From NCBI RefSeq assembly GCF_900107305.1, contig NZ_FNPL01000010.1, positions 1-64,000 on the forward strand: DNA of 64,000 nucleotides. The letters are read 5' to 3'. The first letter of the stretch is position 1. Each line of letters opens with the position of its first letter. The notes below the pieces were generated by a model, which did not search any database, was not told the DNA's origin, and worked only from the letters and a program-made list of their open reading frames with translations. Source of the DNA: Thermoactinomyces sp. DSM 45892 (lineage in GTDB: Bacteria > Bacillota > Bacilli > Thermoactinomycetales > Thermoactinomycetaceae). Shown one piece after another: positions 38,236 to 49,521 of the stretch. Position numbers and translations under genes: made by a program.

Positions 38236-41200
38236 CTAGTCGATGAGCACGGAATCAGACGCTCGAAGATCATTTACTTCATTCGCCATCTTCACCTGTA
38301 GATTGCGGTAACGAGACATACCCGTACCAGCAGGAACTAGCTTACCAATAATAACGTTCTCCTTCAGACCTAGCAAGCGGTCCACTTTTCCTTTGATTGC
38401 CGCATCCGTTAGAACACGGGTCGTCTCTTGGAAGGAAGCAGCCGATAGGAAGGATTCTGTTTCAAGGGATGCTTTGGTAATACCTAACAAGAGCGGACGT
38501 GCAACAGCAGGCTCTTCGCCACGGAGGAGTACATCACGGTTTGCGGCTTCAAATTCATGTATATCTACCACGGAACCTGGTAGAAGAACGGTTTGACCTG
38601 CATCCGTAATTCGTACTTTTCTCATCATCTGGCGAATCATAACCTCTACGTGCTTGTCGTTAATTTCTACCCCTTGTAAGCGGTATACTTTTTGTACCTC
38701 TTGCAAGATATAACTTTGAACACCATGCACCCCTTTGACACGAAGCAGTTCTTTTGGATCAATTGAACCTTCCGTAAGCTCATCACCAAAGTCGACTACA
38801 TCGCCAACAGATACACGAAGTCTGGAGCCATATGGAATGGAGTGTACTTTGCTTTCTACATCATTTTCCACTTCTACTTCACGACGATCTTTTACCTCTC
38901 GGATATCCGTTACCTTACCAGTGATCTCACTAATAACAGCTTGACCTTTCGGGTTACGAGCTTCAAATAGCTCTTGAATACGAGGTAAACCTTGCGTAAT
39001 ATCGTCGCCCGCTACCCCACCAGTATGGAAGGTACGCATCGTCAACTGAGTACCAGGCTCACCAATCGATTGAGCCGCGATAATCCCGACTGCCTCACCA
39101 ATCTCCACCTGTGTACCAAGTGCCAAGTTACGTCCATAACATTTCTTACAAACTCCATGCTTAGTACGGCAACTTAGAACAGCACGAATGACTACTTTCT
39201 CAATCCCCGCCTCTACAATCTCTTCGGCGTGTTCTTCTGTGATCAATTCGTTACGATCCACAATCACATGGCCATCGGCTGGGTGTTTCACGGTCTCAAA
39301 AGCGGTACGACCTACGATACGATCAAATAATTCCTCGATGATCTCATTGCCATCATGAATGCGAGATACTCGCTGACCGCGGTCCGTTCCACAGTCATTT
39401 TCACGAACAATGACATCCTGAGCTACGTCTACGAGACGTCTTGTGAGATAACCAGAGTCAGCTGTACGAAGAGCGGTATCCGCCAAACCTTTCCGTGCTC
39501 CGTGAGTAGAGATAAAGTACTCTAATACGGTCAAGCCTTCACGGAAGTTCGTGCGAATCGGACGCTCAATAATCTTACCAGCTGGGTTCGCCATGAGTCC
39601 GCGCATCCCTGCAAGCTGGGTAATCTGTGAAACGTTACCCCGCGCACCTGAGTTAGCCATCATGAAGATTGGGTTATATTTACCCATGTTCTTCATCAAG
39701 ACCTCCGTTACACGATCTTTTGTCTTGCTCCAGATGGAAATAACACGTTCATAACGCTCATCATCGGTAATCAATCCACGACGATATTGCTTCACGACTG
39801 CATCTACTTGTTGATCTGCTTCTTTCAAAATATCGTATTTTGCAGCAGGAACGTTTACATCTGATACAGCCATCGTGATACCGGCACGTGTGGAATAGGT
39901 ATACCCAAGTTGTTTCACTTTATCTAGAATGACAGAAGTCATCATCGTCCCAAAACGACGGAAACATTCTGCGATAATCGCTCCCATATCCTTTTTCCGT
40001 AATGCACCTGGATCCGGTAGTGATTGAATAAACTCACGAACATTTATACCTTTTTCAAATATAAAGTGCTGATCACTTGTTTGAACAAAGTTCTTTTTAC
40101 CAGGTTCATTGATATACGGAAATTCTTCTGGGAAAACTTCGTTGAAAATCAACTTACCGGGAGTGGTTACCAGCAATGCACCTTCTTGCGCTTCTGTGAA
40201 GGAGGTTTTCTTCAATGTTTTCGCCTGGATGGCAACACGACTATGCAACGTTACATACCCATGCTGATAAGCGTTAATCGCTTCTGCAATGGATTGGAAA
40301 ACAGAGCCTTCGCCCTTTTCGCCTTCTTTTTGCATCGTAAGGTAGTAGCAACCTAGTACCATATCCTGCGAAGGTGTTACAACAGGTTTGCCGTCTTTGG
40401 GGTTTAAGATGTTTTGTGCCGCTAGCATCAATAAGCGAGCTTCCGCCTGAGCTTCTGCAGATAAGGGTACGTGAACCGCCATTTGGTCCCCGTCGAAGTC
40501 CGCGTTATACGCAGTACATACGAGTGGATGTAGACGAATCGCACGACCTTCTACTAAAATCGGCTCAAATGCTTGAATTCCAAGACGGTGAAGCGTAGGT
40601 GCACGGTTCAAGAGAACAGGATGTTCACGAATAACTTCTTCTAAAACGTCCCATACTTCTGGATGAACCCGTTCTACTTTTCGTTTTGCACTCTTAATGT
40701 TGTGAGCGAGGCCTTTTGAGACTAACTCTTTCATTACGAATGGTTTAAAGAGCTCCAGTGCCATCTCTTTTGGGAGACCACATTGATACATCTTAAGATT
40801 CGGTCCTACCACGATTACAGAACGACCCGAGTAGTCTACCCGCTTCCCAAGCAAGTTCTGACGGAAACGACCTTGTTTCCCTTTTAACATGTGGGAAAGG
40901 GATTTGAGTGGGCGGTTACCAGGACCTGTTACAGGACGACCGCGACGACCATTATCAATCAGTGCATCAACTGCCTCTTGAAGCATCCGTTTTTCATTTT
41001 GGACAATGATATCCGGCGCTCCTAGATCAAGTAAACGTTTCAGACGGTTATTACGGTTAATCACACGACGATAGAGATCATTTAAATCAGATGTTGCAAA
41101 ACGCCCTCCATCTAACTGCACCATTGGACGCAGCTCTGGCGGAATAACAGGTAATACATCGAGAACCATCCAGTCTGGTCTATTACCAGAACTACGGAAG

Positions 41201-41844
41201 GCCTCTAGTACTTCCAAACGTTTTACAGCACGATTCCGACGCTGTCCTTGAGCCGTTGTCAACTCTTCTTTGAGACTATCCACTTCTTTCGTGAGATCGA
41301 TATCAGCAAGCAAACGACGAATCGCTTCTGCTCCCATCTTCGCCACAAAAGAATTACCATATTTTTCACGATAGCTACGGAATTCTTTCTCAGATAAAAG
41401 TTGCTTTTTCTCAAGTGGGGTTTGACCTGGATCGACAACCACATAGGAAGCAAAGTAGATTACTTCTTCCAACGAACGTGGAGACATATCGAGAACCAGA
41501 CCCATACGGCTAGGAATTCCTTTGAAGTACCAAATATGAGAAACAGGAGCAGCTAGCTCAATGTGCCCCATACGTTCGCGACGGACTTTTTGTCTGGTTA
41601 CTTCTACACCACAACGGTCACAGACAACACCTTTATAACGAACGCGTTTGTACTTCCCACAGTGACACTCCCAGTCCTTCGTAGGACCAAAGATTTTCTC
41701 ACAGAAAAGCCCCTCTTTTTCTGGCTTTAATGTACGGTAGTTAATTGTTTCTGGCTTCTTAACCTCACCACGAGACCAAGAGCGAATTTTTTCTGGCGAG
41801 GCCAGACCGATCTTCATATACTCAAAGTTATTCACATCGAGCAT
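38236..41844 (-). CDS. rpoC: RNA polymerase beta' subunit
   Basis: The 1202-residue beta' subunit contains the catalytic NADFDGDQM motif with the three aspartates that bind magnesium. It has the N-terminal zinc site C60, C62, C75, C78, and a second cysteine cluster ([12 protein letters not shown]) in the C-terminal half. The bridge helix and trigger loop regions are complete, and the length matches Bacillus, with no lineage-specific large insert. It follows rpoB by 74 bases and is followed by the L7Ae-like gene. Confidence 0.98.
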   Translation of the reverse strand: MLDVNNFEYMKIGLASPEKIRSWSRGEVKKPETINYRTLKPEKEGLFCEKIFGPTKDWECHCGKYKRVRYKGVVCDRCGVEVTRQKVRRERMGHIELAAPVSHIWYFKGIPSRMGLVLDMSPRSLEEVIYFASYVVVDPGQTPLEKKQLLSEKEFRSYREKYGNSFVAKMGAEAIRRLLADIDLTKEVDSLKEELTTAQGQRRNRAVKRLEVLEAFRSSGNRPDWMVLDVLPVIPPELRPMVQLDGGRFATSDLNDLYRRVINRNNRLKRLLDLGAPDIIVQNEKRMLQEAVDALIDNGRRGRPVTGPGNRPLKSLSHMLKGKQGRFRQNLLGKRVDYSGRSVIVVGPNLKMYQCGLPKEMALELFKPFVMKELVSKGLAHNIKSAKRKVERVHPEVWDVLEEVIREHPVLLNRAPTLHRLGIQAFEPILVEGRAIRLHPLVCTAYNADFDGDQMAVHVPLSAEAQAEARLLMLAAQNILNPKDGKPVVTPSQDMVLGCYYLTMQKEGEKGEGSVFQSIAEAINAYQHGYVTLHSRVAIQAKTLKKTSFTEAQEGALLVTTPGKLIFNEVFPEEFPYINEPGKKNFVQTSDQHFIFEKGINVREFIQSLPDPGALRKKDMGAIIAECFRRFGTMMTSVILDKVKQLGYTYSTRAGITMAVSDVNVPAAKYDILKEADQQVDAVVKQYRRGLITDDERYERVISIWSKTKDRVTEVLMKNMGKYNPIFMMANSGARGNVSQITQLAGMRGLMANPAGKIIERPIRTNFREGLTVLEYFISTHGARKGLADTALRTADSGYLTRRLVDVAQDVIVRENDCGTDRGQRVSRIHDGNEIIEELFDRIVGRTAFETVKHPADGHVIVDRNELITEEHAEEIVEAGIEKVVIRAVLSCRTKHGVCKKCYGRNLALGTQVEIGEAVGIIAAQSIGEPGTQLTMRTFHTGGVAGDDITQGLPRIQELFEARNPKGQAVISEITGKVTDIREVKDRREVEVENDVESKVHSIPYGSRLRVSVGDVVDFGDELTEGSIDPKELLRVKGVHGVQSYILQEVQKVYRLQGVEINDKHVEVMIRQMMRKVRITDAGQTVLLPGSVVDIHEFEAANRDVLLRGEEPAVARPLLLGITKASLETESFLSAASFQETTRVLTDAAIKGKVDRLLGLKENVIIGKLVPAGTGMSRYRNLQVKMANEVNDLRASDSVLID

Positions 41845-41873
41845 GTGGGCATTCCTCCCTCTGGGTTCCTCCT

Positions 41874-41899
41874 AGCCGGAGAAGTGACGCTTACCGGCT
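41874..41899 (-). other. Hairpin in the rpoB-rpoC gap
   Basis: AGCCGG (41874-41879) and CCGGCT (41894-41899) can form a GC stem just upstream of the rpoC ribosome-binding site. There is no U run. It may shape rpoC translation or mRNA processing. Confidence 0.4.
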
Positions 41900-41918
41900 C
41901 ACCTCTCCACATCTAGGA

Positions 41919-44900
41919 CTACGAAACGGACCGAGGTCCTTCATCACTACTTTCTAGATCAAAGTGAAGCCTTTCATTGCCTGGCTCATCATCTTCGTCC
42001 AACTCACGCATCTCGATTTCTTCTTCGTTCTCAGCAAGAATCTTTACATCCATACCGAGAGATTGAAGTTCTTTGATCAGTACTTTGAATGATTCAGGAA
42101 CACCAGGTTCTGGTACATTTTCACCCTTGACAATCGCTTCATACGTCTTCACACGACCCACTACATCATCCGACTTAACAGTCAAGATTTCTTGTAGTGT
42201 GTACGCCGCACCGTATGCTTCGAGCGCCCAAACCTCCATCTCCCCGAAACGCTGACCACCAAATTGAGCTTTACCACCCAATGGTTGCTGAGTAACGAGA
42301 GAGTATGGACCCGTAGAACGAGCATGGATCTTATCATCAACCATGTGCGCAAGCTTAATCATATACATGACCCCAACTGTTACACGGTTTTCAAACGCTT
42401 CGCCCGTTCGTCCATCATACAACATCGTTTTTCCATCGCGATCCCCGCCGGACTCTTCTAAGGCATCAAATACCTCATTTTCACGAGCACCATCAAATAC
42501 TGGGGTAGCCATATGAAGTCCTAGTGACTTTGCCGCCATACCGAGATGGACTTCTAAAACTTGTCCGATGTTCATCCGCGAAGGAACACCTAGAGGATTT
42601 AAGACGATTTGTACAGGGGTACCGTCCGGCAAGAATGGCATATCTTCTTCCGGCATAATCCGTGAGATAACCCCTTTATTACCATGACGTCCCGCCATCT
42701 TATCCCCTTCAGAGATCTTACGCTTCTGCGCAATGTAAACACGTACAAGTTGATTTACTCCCGGTGGTAATTCATCGCCGTTTTCACGAGTAAACACTTT
42801 CACATCCACGATAATTCCATCTTGACCGTGTGGTACGCGGAGCGATGTATCGCGAACTTCACGTGCTTTTTCACCAAAGATTGCATGCAAAAGACGCTCT
42901 TCAGCCGTAAGTTCCGTTACCCCTTTTGGAGTTACTTTCCCTACTAAGATATCTCCAACTTTAATCTCAGCACCGACACGAACAATTCCACGCTCGTCCA
43001 GATTCCGCAGAGCATCTTCACCCACGTTTGGAATATCACGCGTGATTTCCTCTGGACCTAGCTTGGTGTCTCGCGCTTCTGATTCATATTTTTCAATATG
43101 GATCGAAGTATAGACATCCTCTTTCACGAGTTTCTCACTTAAGAGAATCGCATCCTCGTAGTTGTAACCTTCCCAAGTCATAAAGGCCACGACGACGTTT
43201 CGACCGAGAGCCATTTCCCCTTGTTCGGTAGATGGACCATCAGCGAGAACAGCACCTTTTAGTACTTTCTCACCTCTGCTAACCACAGGGCGTTGGTTAA
43301 TACAAGTACCTTGGTTGGAACGAGAAAACTTGGTCAATTTATATTTATCCAAGTCACCCTTTACGAGACGACCATCTAATACTTGTTCCTTACGAACCCA
43401 AATCTCGTTAGCTGTAACGCGCTCAACTGTACCCGGATTCTTTGCTAGGATCATAACACCAGAGTCTGCCGCTGCTTTATGCTCCATACCTGTACCGATA
43501 AATGGAGATTCAGGAACCAATAATGGTACCGCTTGGCGCTGCATGTTAGAACCCATCAAAGCACGGTTGGAGTCGTCGTTTTCCAAGAATGGAATACACG
43601 CTGTCGCCACCGAAACAACTTGTTTGGGAGATACGTCCATGTAATCGATTCGATCTCTCGTAACCGTTAATAGCTCATCACGATAACGAGTGATAACGGT
43701 ATTAGTGAGGAAGTTTCCTTCTTCATCAATTTCTGCATTTGCCTGAGCTACATAGTAGTTATCCTCTTCATCTGCAGTCAGATAATGGATTTCGTTTGTT
43801 ACTTGGTTCGTATCTGGATCTACTCGACGATACGGCGTTTCGATAAAGCCATAATTGTTAATACGAGCAAAGCTAGATAAGGAGTTGATCAAACCAATGT
43901 TCGGACCCTCCGGAGTTTCAATCGGGCACATACGACCATAGTGAGAATGGTGGACGTCTCGAACTTCAAAGCCCGCACGCTCACGAGTCAAACCACCAGG
44001 TCCTAGTGCCGATAGACGACGTTTATGAGTCAATTCAGCGAGTGGATTGGTTTGGTCCATAAATTGAGACAACTGGCTAGAACCAAAAAATTCTTTAATC
44101 GAAGCGATAACCGGACGGATATTAATCAATGCTTGCGGTGTGATCGCATTCGCATCTTGAATGGACATCCGCTCACGAACCACACGCTCCATACGGGATA
44201 AACCGATGCGGAACTGATTCTGCAACAGCTCCCCAACAGAACGTAGACGACGATTCCCCAAGTGATCGATATCATCGGTATCCCCTACACGGTGCAAGAG
44301 GTTCACAAAGTAGTTAATCGAGGAGATGATATCAGCAGGTGTGATATTTTTCACAGACATATCAATTTCTGCATTGGAAATCACTTTTATTACTTTCTCT
44401 TCATCGATCGGAGAGAAAATATGAATCGATTGTAAATGGATTGGACCTTCATCAGGAACTCCGCCACGTACGGTCGTTTCTGTTAGACCGTATGGACTCT
44501 CACCTGTTAAAGCTGGTAATAGTTTATCAAGCACTCGGCGCTCGAGCACCGTGCCTGCTTCTGCTAAAATCTCACCTGTTTCAGGATCAACGATTGCTTC
44601 TGCTAGCTTTTTATTTAATAAGCGATTTTTAATGTGTAACTTCTTATTCATCTTGTAACGACCTACGCTTGCTAAATCATAGCGCTTTGGATCAAAGAAA
44701 CGAGAGAATAGAAGACTACGAGCATTATCTGCCGTTGGTGGTTCCCCTGGACGAAGACGCTCATAGATTTCAATTAACGCTTTTTCGGTGTTGCCTGTGT
44801 TGTCCTTATCTAACGTATTGCGTACATACTCGTCATCACCTAGTAGATCAATGATCTCAGCATCAGAACTAAAGCCTAACGCACGCAAAAGAACCGTCAC

Positions 44901-45470
44901 AGGAATTTTTCTTGTGCGATCAATCCGCACATAAATAATATCCTTCGCGTCGGTTTCCAACTCCAGCCATGCACCGCGATTCGGAATCACTGTAGCTGTG
45001 TAAGTTGGCTTACCGTTTTTGTCGACTTTCGTGTTATAATACACACTAGGTGAACGAACCAACTGGCTGACAATGACACGTTCCGCTCCGTTGTAGATAA
45101 ACGTACCCGTTTCTGTCATGAGCGGGAAATCACCCATAAAGACTTCCTGCTCCTTCACTTCGCCTGTTTCTTTATTGATCAGACGAACTTTTACACGGAG
45201 TGGAGCCGAATAGGTAACCTGATTATCTTTCGCTTGTTCTACGTTGTACTTGGGTTCTCCCAAACTGTAGTCAACAAACTCCAATACGAGGTTTTTCGTA
45301 AAGTCCTCAATCGGTGAAATGTCATGAAACATCTCACGAAGGCCTTCCTCTAAAAACCACTCGTATGATTTTTGTTGAATTTCAATAAGATTGGGTAATT
45401 CTAATACCTCTTCAATGCGGGCATAACTTCTTCTTTGCCGCCGACCGTACTGGACAAGTTTACCAGCCAA
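41919..45470 (-). CDS. rpoB: RNA polymerase beta subunit
   Basis: The 1183-residue beta subunit. The rifampicin-binding region [20 protein letters not shown] and the following [18 protein letters not shown] carry the sensitive-type residues (Asp, His, Ser at the classic positions). Beta makes the RNA-binding cleft with beta' and interacts with sigma through its flap. The start is TTG at 45470, with GGGGGG 7 bases upstream. No ATG is suitably placed. The C-terminus is acidic ([19 protein letters not shown]), as in Bacillus. Its promoter is preceded by ybxB. Confidence 0.97.
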   Translation of the reverse strand: MAGKLVQYGRRQRRSYARIEEVLELPNLIEIQQKSYEWFLEEGLREMFHDISPIEDFTKNLVLEFVDYSLGEPKYNVEQAKDNQVTYSAPLRVKVRLINKETGEVKEQEVFMGDFPLMTETGTFIYNGAERVIVSQLVRSPSVYYNTKVDKNGKPTYTATVIPNRGAWLELETDAKDIIYVRIDRTRKIPVTVLLRALGFSSDAEIIDLLGDDEYVRNTLDKDNTGNTEKALIEIYERLRPGEPPTADNARSLLFSRFFDPKRYDLASVGRYKMNKKLHIKNRLLNKKLAEAIVDPETGEILAEAGTVLERRVLDKLLPALTGESPYGLTETTVRGGVPDEGPIHLQSIHIFSPIDEEKVIKVISNAEIDMSVKNITPADIISSINYFVNLLHRVGDTDDIDHLGNRRLRSVGELLQNQFRIGLSRMERVVRERMSIQDANAITPQALINIRPVIASIKEFFGSSQLSQFMDQTNPLAELTHKRRLSALGPGGLTRERAGFEVRDVHHSHYGRMCPIETPEGPNIGLINSLSSFARINNYGFIETPYRRVDPDTNQVTNEIHYLTADEEDNYYVAQANAEIDEEGNFLTNTVITRYRDELLTVTRDRIDYMDVSPKQVVSVATACIPFLENDDSNRALMGSNMQRQAVPLLVPESPFIGTGMEHKAAADSGVMILAKNPGTVERVTANEIWVRKEQVLDGRLVKGDLDKYKLTKFSRSNQGTCINQRPVVSRGEKVLKGAVLADGPSTEQGEMALGRNVVVAFMTWEGYNYEDAILLSEKLVKEDVYTSIHIEKYESEARDTKLGPEEITRDIPNVGEDALRNLDERGIVRVGAEIKVGDILVGKVTPKGVTELTAEERLLHAIFGEKAREVRDTSLRVPHGQDGIIVDVKVFTRENGDELPPGVNQLVRVYIAQKRKISEGDKMAGRHGNKGVISRIMPEEDMPFLPDGTPVQIVLNPLGVPSRMNIGQVLEVHLGMAAKSLGLHMATPVFDGARENEVFDALEESGGDRDGKTMLYDGRTGEAFENRVTVGVMYMIKLAHMVDDKIHARSTGPYSLVTQQPLGGKAQFGGQRFGEMEVWALEAYGAAYTLQEILTVKSDDVVGRVKTYEAIVKGENVPEPGVPESFKVLIKELQSLGMDVKILAENEEEIEMRELDEDDEPGNERLHFDLESSDEGPRSVS

Positions 45471-45641
45471 ACAAATTCCCCCCTCGGATCCTGACGCAAT
45501 TGATTGCGTACTAAGGATAAAAGCGAAAAAAGAAAAATGGGTCGAATTACCACATTTTTAACTATAAAGTAGTCTATTTTCCTATCTTAACCAGTGATTT
45601 CCATATTTAAACAAATCTCACTAGTTTTCCTGTAATGGCAC

Positions 45642-45685
45642 AAAAAAATGCAGGAAATATCATCTAAACTAGACTTTCTGCATTT
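45642..45685 (-). terminator. Intrinsic terminator just downstream of the rpoB promoter
   Basis: AAATGCAG pairs with CTGCATTT (45678-45685 with 45646-45653), extended by A-U pairs with one bulge, followed by a run of seven U. It lies between the ybxB stop codon and rpoB, and it begins right at the predicted start of transcripts from the promoter at 45690-45719. Confidence 0.8.
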
Positions 45686-45689
45686 TATA

Positions 45690-45719
45690 ACACTAGCACA
45701 CGCCGATTTCGTTTGTCAA
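45690..45719 (-). promoter_or_regulatory. Promoter upstream of rpoB
   Basis: On the minus strand a consensus -35 TTGACA (45714-45719), an 18-base spacer and a -10 TAGTGT (45690-45695) preceded by TGC (extended -10). It lies about 220 bases upstream of rpoB. A terminator follows within a few bases of the start point. Confidence 0.7.
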
Positions 45720-45737
45720 CGATGTTTACAAATTTTC

Positions 45738-46337
45738 TCAGAAACCAGCCCGAATTACCCAGTACCCTTTTTTTCGTTCCACTACTTCCACAGACGGAAA
45801 TAGATCATGTAATTCTGTACATGCTGACTCTGCACCTTGTTGCTTACGAATCACAATCCAAAACGAACCGGAGTCATGTAGATGTTTTTTTGCCTCAGCG
45901 AACATCTGGTAAATAACTGCCTTTCCTGTTCGAATCGGTGGATTCAATAAAATACAGTCAAACTTCATGCCAGCTACTTTTTCGAATCGATCACTAACGA
46001 AAATGTTCACTCGCTCGGAGAGTCGATTATACACAGCATTTTTCTTCGCAAGTTCAACAGCACGTTCATTTATGTCAACCATCGTAATGTGGATATTAGG
46101 ATTCATTTTTGCAATCGATAAACCAATTGGGCCATAACCGCAACCTAGATCAAGCAGATGCCGAATCCCTTCTAAGTCTACCGATTCAATCAAAAATCGA
46201 CTGCCAAAGTCTAGCCCTTTCTTCGAAAATACACCTGCATCTGTCTGAAAGGACAACTTTTCTCCTCGAACCATCACTTCAAAATCGCGTTCCTCTTTTT
46301 TAGAGGTAGGATTCTTCGAGTAGTAATGATCACTCAT
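45738..46337 (-). CDS. ybxB: Class I methyltransferase YbxB (RsmC-like)
   Basis: A 199-residue SAM-dependent methyltransferase. Motif I is LLDLGCGYGPIGL (about 61-73), and the catalytic LLNPPIRTGK (about 129-138) is the NPPF/NPPI motif of enzymes that methylate nucleobases. The closest type is RsmC, which makes m2G in 16S rRNA. B. subtilis carries this gene (ybxB) at the same site between rplL and rpoB. It follows rplL after 70 bases and a hairpin. The exact target base is not established. Confidence 0.9.
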   Translation of the reverse strand: MSDHYYSKNPTSKKEERDFEVMVRGEKLSFQTDAGVFSKKGLDFGSRFLIESVDLEGIRHLLDLGCGYGPIGLSIAKMNPNIHITMVDINERAVELAKKNAVYNRLSERVNIFVSDRFEKVAGMKFDCILLNPPIRTGKAVIYQMFAEAKKHLHDSGSFWIVIRKQQGAESACTELHDLFPSVEVVERKKGYWVIRAGF

Positions 46338-46360
46338 CTAGACAGCCTCCTATATAGAAA

Positions 46361-46388
46361 TGACCCGCCGACCGATGACGACGGGTCA
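46361..46388 (-). terminator. Hairpin between rplL and ybxB
   Basis: TGACCCG (46361-46367) pairs with CGGGTCA (46382-46388), followed in the transcript by UUUCUAU. It is a weak terminator that probably lowers read-through from the abundant rplJL message into ybxB. Confidence 0.65.
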
Positions 46389-46407
46389 AACCGGAACGAA
46401 AAGTTAA

Positions 46408-46770
46408 TTACTTAACTTCTACGTTAGCACCAGCTTCTTCAAGTTTTGCTTTGATAGCATTTGCATCATCTTCGCTAATGCCTTCTTTAATTGGAGCAGG
46501 TGTTCCATCAACAAGTGCTTTCGCTTCTTTCAAGCCAAGGCCTGTGATTTCACGAACTGCTTTGATTACGTTGATTTTGCTGCTACCAGCGCTGGTTAGG
46601 ATTACATCGAACTCAGTTTTCGCTGCTGCTTCAGCTGCTACTGCTCCGCCACCCATTACCATAGGTGCTGCTGCAGTTACACCAAATTCTTCTTCAATTG
46701 CTTTTACAAGATCGTTCAATTCTAGAACGCTCATAGTTTTAATCGCTTCAATGATTTGTTCTTTAGACAT
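46408..46770 (-). CDS. rplL: 50S ribosomal protein L7/L12
   Basis: The stalk protein that recruits translation GTPases, present in several copies per ribosome. The 120-residue product has the N-terminal dimerisation helix [20 protein letters not shown], an alanine-rich hinge and the C-terminal domain ([20 protein letters not shown]). It follows rplJ by 77 bases, with GGAGG before the ATG. A hairpin follows it. Confidence 0.97.
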   Translation of the reverse strand: MSKEQIIEAIKTMSVLELNDLVKAIEEEFGVTAAAPMVMGGGAVAAEAAAKTEFDVILTSAGSSKINVIKAVREITGLGLKEAKALVDGTPAPIKEGISEDDANAIKAKLEEAGANVEVK

Positions 46771-46847
46771 TGAGTTATACCTCCCAGTAAATTTATCAGT
46801 AAAGTTTCATCATACGTCAATCACATTTGAGCGAAAGGAATATACCC

Positions 46848-47360
46848 TTACGCCTCAGTAGCTTCTGGAGCTTCTCCGTCTTTATCGGCAACTGCTTTAA
46901 CAGCAAGCGCAAAATTGCGGACCGGAGCTTGCATAACAGAGAGAAGCATGGAAAGAAGACCTTCGCGAGATGGAAGTTCAGCAAGAGCTTGGATATCTTC
47001 TAAGCCAACTACTTTCCCCTCTACTACGCCACCTTTAATCTCCAACGCTTTGTTATCTTTTGCAAACTTATGAAGAACACGAGCCGGCGCTACAACATCA
47101 TCATAGCTAAACGCAACCGCGCTTGGACCAGTCAAGTACTCGCCAAGTTCACTCAAACCAACTTGCTCAGAAGCACGACGAGTCATCGTGTTTTTCAGAA
47201 CTTGAAGCTCTACACCAGCCTCACGCAATTCTTTGCGAAGTTCGTTTGTTTGTTTTACAGTTAAACCGCGGTAGTCAGCAACTACAGTCGTTTTGCTACG
47301 TTCTAGTTTAGAAACGATATCTGCTACCACTAGTTTTTTCTGTTCAACTGCTTTGGACAT
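46848..47360 (-). CDS. rplJ: 50S ribosomal protein L10
   Basis: L10 anchors L7/L12 dimers to the 23S GTPase region. I chose ATG 47360 with GGAGGT 6-7 bases upstream. The GTG that opens the frame lies inside that ribosome-binding site. The 170-residue product has a globular rRNA-binding domain and an alanine/glutamate-rich C-terminal helix ([18 protein letters not shown]) that binds L7/L12. It is preceded by an autoregulatory leader with its own promoter and attenuator. Confidence 0.96.
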   Translation of the reverse strand: MSKAVEQKKLVVADIVSKLERSKTTVVADYRGLTVKQTNELRKELREAGVELQVLKNTMTRRASEQVGLSELGEYLTGPSAVAFSYDDVVAPARVLHKFAKDNKALEIKGGVVEGKVVGLEDIQALAELPSREGLLSMLLSVMQAPVRNFALAVKAVADKDGEAPEATEA

Positions 47361-47506
47361 AGGGGACACCTCCTTACGAGTTGTAGGAAAAAGAAAAGCC
47401 TTCGTAGACAGTCGAAGGCCAAGGGTTCTATTAAAACACCTCGGTAGGAAACATTAAGTGCTTCTCGCACTCCTACTGTCTACGGTTCTATTCGATTTCA
47501 ATCAGC
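47361..47506 (-). ncRNA. L10 leader with terminator/antiterminator switch
   Basis: The leader contains the L10-binding type region (around GTAGACAGTAGGAGTGCGAG, 47464-47483) and a downstream terminator at 47388-47419. The 5' segment GUAGACAGU (plus-strand 47475-47483) is exactly complementary to ACUGUCUAC (47404-47412), which forms the loop and 3' arm of the terminator. So pairing of the two is mutually exclusive with the terminator stem. Excess L10 would shift the balance to termination in the known L10-leader mechanism. Confidence 0.85.
47388..47419 (-). terminator. Attenuator terminator in the rplJ leader
   Basis: GCCTTCG pairs with CGAAGGC (47413-47419 with 47398-47404), followed by UUUUCUUUUU in the transcript. 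It ends about 30 bases before the rplJ start codon. Confidence 0.88.
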
Positions 47507-47512
47507 TTTATC

Positions 47513-47542
47513 AGTTTACTAGAAACTGTAAGCCTTTGTCAA
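47513..47542 (-). promoter_or_regulatory. Promoter of rplJL
   Basis: A consensus -35 TTGACA (47537-47542), an 18-base spacer and a -10 TAAACT (47513-47518) on the minus strand, between rplA and rplJ. It feeds the L10 leader. Confidence 0.75.
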
Positions 47543-47562
47543 ATAAAAGCCAAATCTATTTA

Positions 47563-48261
47563 TTAACGACCAGAAAAGCGAAGTGCGTTAACCGAAACCC
47601 CAGGACCCATGGTCGAAGAAACGGTTACACTCTTCATGTAAGTGCCTTTCGCAGCCGCTGGTTTCGCCTTCATAAGAGCATCAGCAAGAGCTTGCAAGTT
47701 TTCAGCGAGTTGTGCTTCTGTGAAGGACACTTTTCCGATAGGAGCATGAATAATACCTGCTTTATCCCCACGGTACTCGATTTTACCCGCTTTGATCTCA
47801 TTGATTGCTTTTTCGACTTCAAATGTTACTGTGCCTGTTTTTGGGTTTGGCATAAGACCTTTTGGTCCGAGTACACGACCTAGGCGACCTACTTGACCCA
47901 TCATATCAGGAGTTGCTACAACAACATCAAAGTCGAACCAACCTTGTTGGATTTTGTTGATGAGATCCTCATCACCTACATAATCCGCTCCAGCAAGTTC
48001 AGCTTCTTTTGCTTTCTCGCCTTTAGCAAAAACAAGAACGCGTTGAGTTTTACCAGTACCATGTGGCAACACAACGGCACCTCTCACTTGTTGATCTGCT
48101 TTTTTGGTATCAATACCTAAGCGGAATGCAGCTTCAACCGTTTCATCAAATTTAGCTGTAGAAAGTTCTTTTACGAGAGTAAGCGCTTCGGCTATATCGT
48201 ATTGTTTGAGACGATCTACTTTCTTGGTAGCTTCCAAGTACTTTTTACCATGTTTAGCCAC
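47563..48261 (-). CDS. rplA: 50S ribosomal protein L1
   Basis: L1 forms the mobile stalk that guides tRNA out of the E site, and in many bacteria represses its own operon. The start is GTG at 48261, with GGGAGG 7 bases upstream, giving 232 residues, equal to B. subtilis. The two-domain fold shows [17 protein letters not shown] and [16 protein letters not shown]. The frame continues upstream to 48303 without support. rplK lies 88 bases upstream. Confidence 0.96.
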   Translation of the reverse strand: MAKHGKKYLEATKKVDRLKQYDIAEALTLVKELSTAKFDETVEAAFRLGIDTKKADQQVRGAVVLPHGTGKTQRVLVFAKGEKAKEAELAGADYVGDEDLINKIQQGWFDFDVVVATPDMMGQVGRLGRVLGPKGLMPNPKTGTVTFEVEKAINEIKAGKIEYRGDKAGIIHAPIGKVSFTEAQLAENLQALADALMKAKPAAAKGTYMKSVTVSSTMGPGVSVNALRFSGR

Positions 48262-48349
48262 TTCAATTCCTCCCTTCGTGGTTGTAACGGATGATCCTCC
48301 CACTTACCTAGACAATCGTGGCAGAGAGCCTAGGCAACGAAGACGTTTA

Positions 48350-48775
48350 TTAGTCCTCGATGACGATCCCCATGCTACGGGCAGTGCCTTCTACCATACG
48401 CATAGCGCCTTCAACATCAGCTGCGTTTAGATCCGGCATTTTTGTTTCAGCAATTTCGCGAACTTTATCACGTTTAACCGTTGCTACTTTTTTCTTGTTA
48501 GGCTCTCCAGAACCGGATTCGATTCCAGCAGCTTTTTTCAAGAGAATTGCAGCTGGTGGAGTTTTTGTAATGAAGGTGAATGAACGATCTTCAAATACAG
48601 TAATCTCCACAGGAATGATCATACCTGCTTGATCAGCAGTACGAGCATTAAATTCTTTACAGAATCCCATGATGTTAACACCAGCTGCTCCGAGAGCTGG
48701 TCCAACAGGTGGCGCTGGGTTAGCTTTGCCAGCAGGGATTTGTAGCTTGACCACTCTAAAGACTTTCTTGGCCAT
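48350..48775 (-). CDS. rplK: 50S ribosomal protein L11
   Basis: L11 binds the 1067 region of 23S rRNA with thiostrepton and is needed for the RelA stringent response. The 141-residue product starts [20 protein letters not shown] and contains [20 protein letters not shown] with the conserved proline pair. No change suggests thiostrepton resistance. GGAGG precedes its ATG, and nusG ends 158 bases upstream. Confidence 0.97.
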   Translation of the reverse strand: MAKKVFRVVKLQIPAGKANPAPPVGPALGAAGVNIMGFCKEFNARTADQAGMIIPVEITVFEDRSFTFITKTPPAAILLKKAAGIESGSGEPNKKKVATVKRDKVREIAETKMPDLNAADVEGAMRMVEGTARSMGIVIED

Positions 48776-48933
48776 CGCTAACTACCTCCTTCAACACAAT
48801 GTGGTATTTTGCGGGGAATTCCCCTCCCACGATCACAGCAAGCGAATCAACGCTTCTGTTCCGCCTTACGCGGCTGGGTAATAACTATAACAATCTATCA
48901 TACTTTCAGGAGAAACAAAAGTTTTTCCTGATG

Positions 48934-49467
48934 TTAAATTTTTTCCACTTGGAAATATTCTAGTTCTACTGGTGTTTCTCTACCGAACATGTTGACTAGC
49001 AGCTTCAACTTACCATTTTTGGCATCGACTTCTTCGATTAGTCCAATCGTACCTGCAAATGGACCCTCTTTCACACGTACCGATTCCCCGACCTCGTAAT
49101 CTACGATGATCTGAGCTTCTTCTACGCCCATCGAAGCAAGAATGACCTGAACCTCGTCTGGTAAAAGGGGTGTTGGTTTCGAACCAGCACCAGAAGAACC
49201 AACAAAGCCGGTTACACCTGGTGTATTCCTTACTACATACCAAGAGTCGTCTGTCATGACCATTTCGACTAGGACATACCCAGGAAACACTTTTCGCATG
49301 ACAGTCTTCTTCTTACCATCTTTCAGTTCCGTCTCTTCTTCCATGGGAACGAGTACGCGAAAAATCTTATCCTGCATCTCCATTGATTCGATGCGTTTCT
49401 CTAGGTTTGTCTTTACCTTGTTTTCGTAGCCGGAATACGTGTGAACGACATACCAATTCTTTTCCAT
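48934..49467 (-). CDS. nusG: Transcription termination/antitermination protein NusG
   Basis: NusG binds RNA polymerase and in Bacilli promotes pausing. The 177-residue protein has the NGN domain ([20 protein letters not shown] and [13 protein letters not shown]) and a C-terminal KOW domain ([19 protein letters not shown]). The ATG at 49467 is separated from a GGGGGG Shine-Dalgarno by a perfect hairpin (see 49465-49497). It follows secE by 54 bases, as in B. subtilis. Confidence 0.96.
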   Translation of the reverse strand: MEKNWYVVHTYSGYENKVKTNLEKRIESMEMQDKIFRVLVPMEEETELKDGKKKTVMRKVFPGYVLVEMVMTDDSWYVVRNTPGVTGFVGSSGAGSKPTPLLPDEVQVILASMGVEEAQIIVDYEVGESVRVKEGPFAGTIGLIEEVDAKNGKLKLLVNMFGRETPVELEYFQVEKI

Positions 49468-49497
49468 GTAATCCAGGGTAGCTTACCCTGTCCCCCC
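49465..49497 (-). promoter_or_regulatory. nusG translation start with a hairpin inside the spacer
   Basis: GGGGGG (49492-49497) lies 24 bases from the ATG. In between, CAGGGTA and TACCCTG (49484-49490 and 49474-49480) form a perfect seven-base hairpin with a three-base loop. Discounting the hairpin, the spacing from GGGGGG to the start codon is 7 bases, which is optimal. Confidence 0.6.
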
Positions 49498-49521
49498 TTA
49501 CGACAATCGATTCAAATCAAT

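Noticed and set aside
41919-45470. Rifampicin or streptomycin resistance changes in rpoB and rpsL
   Set aside because: The key residues in both proteins are of the sensitive type.
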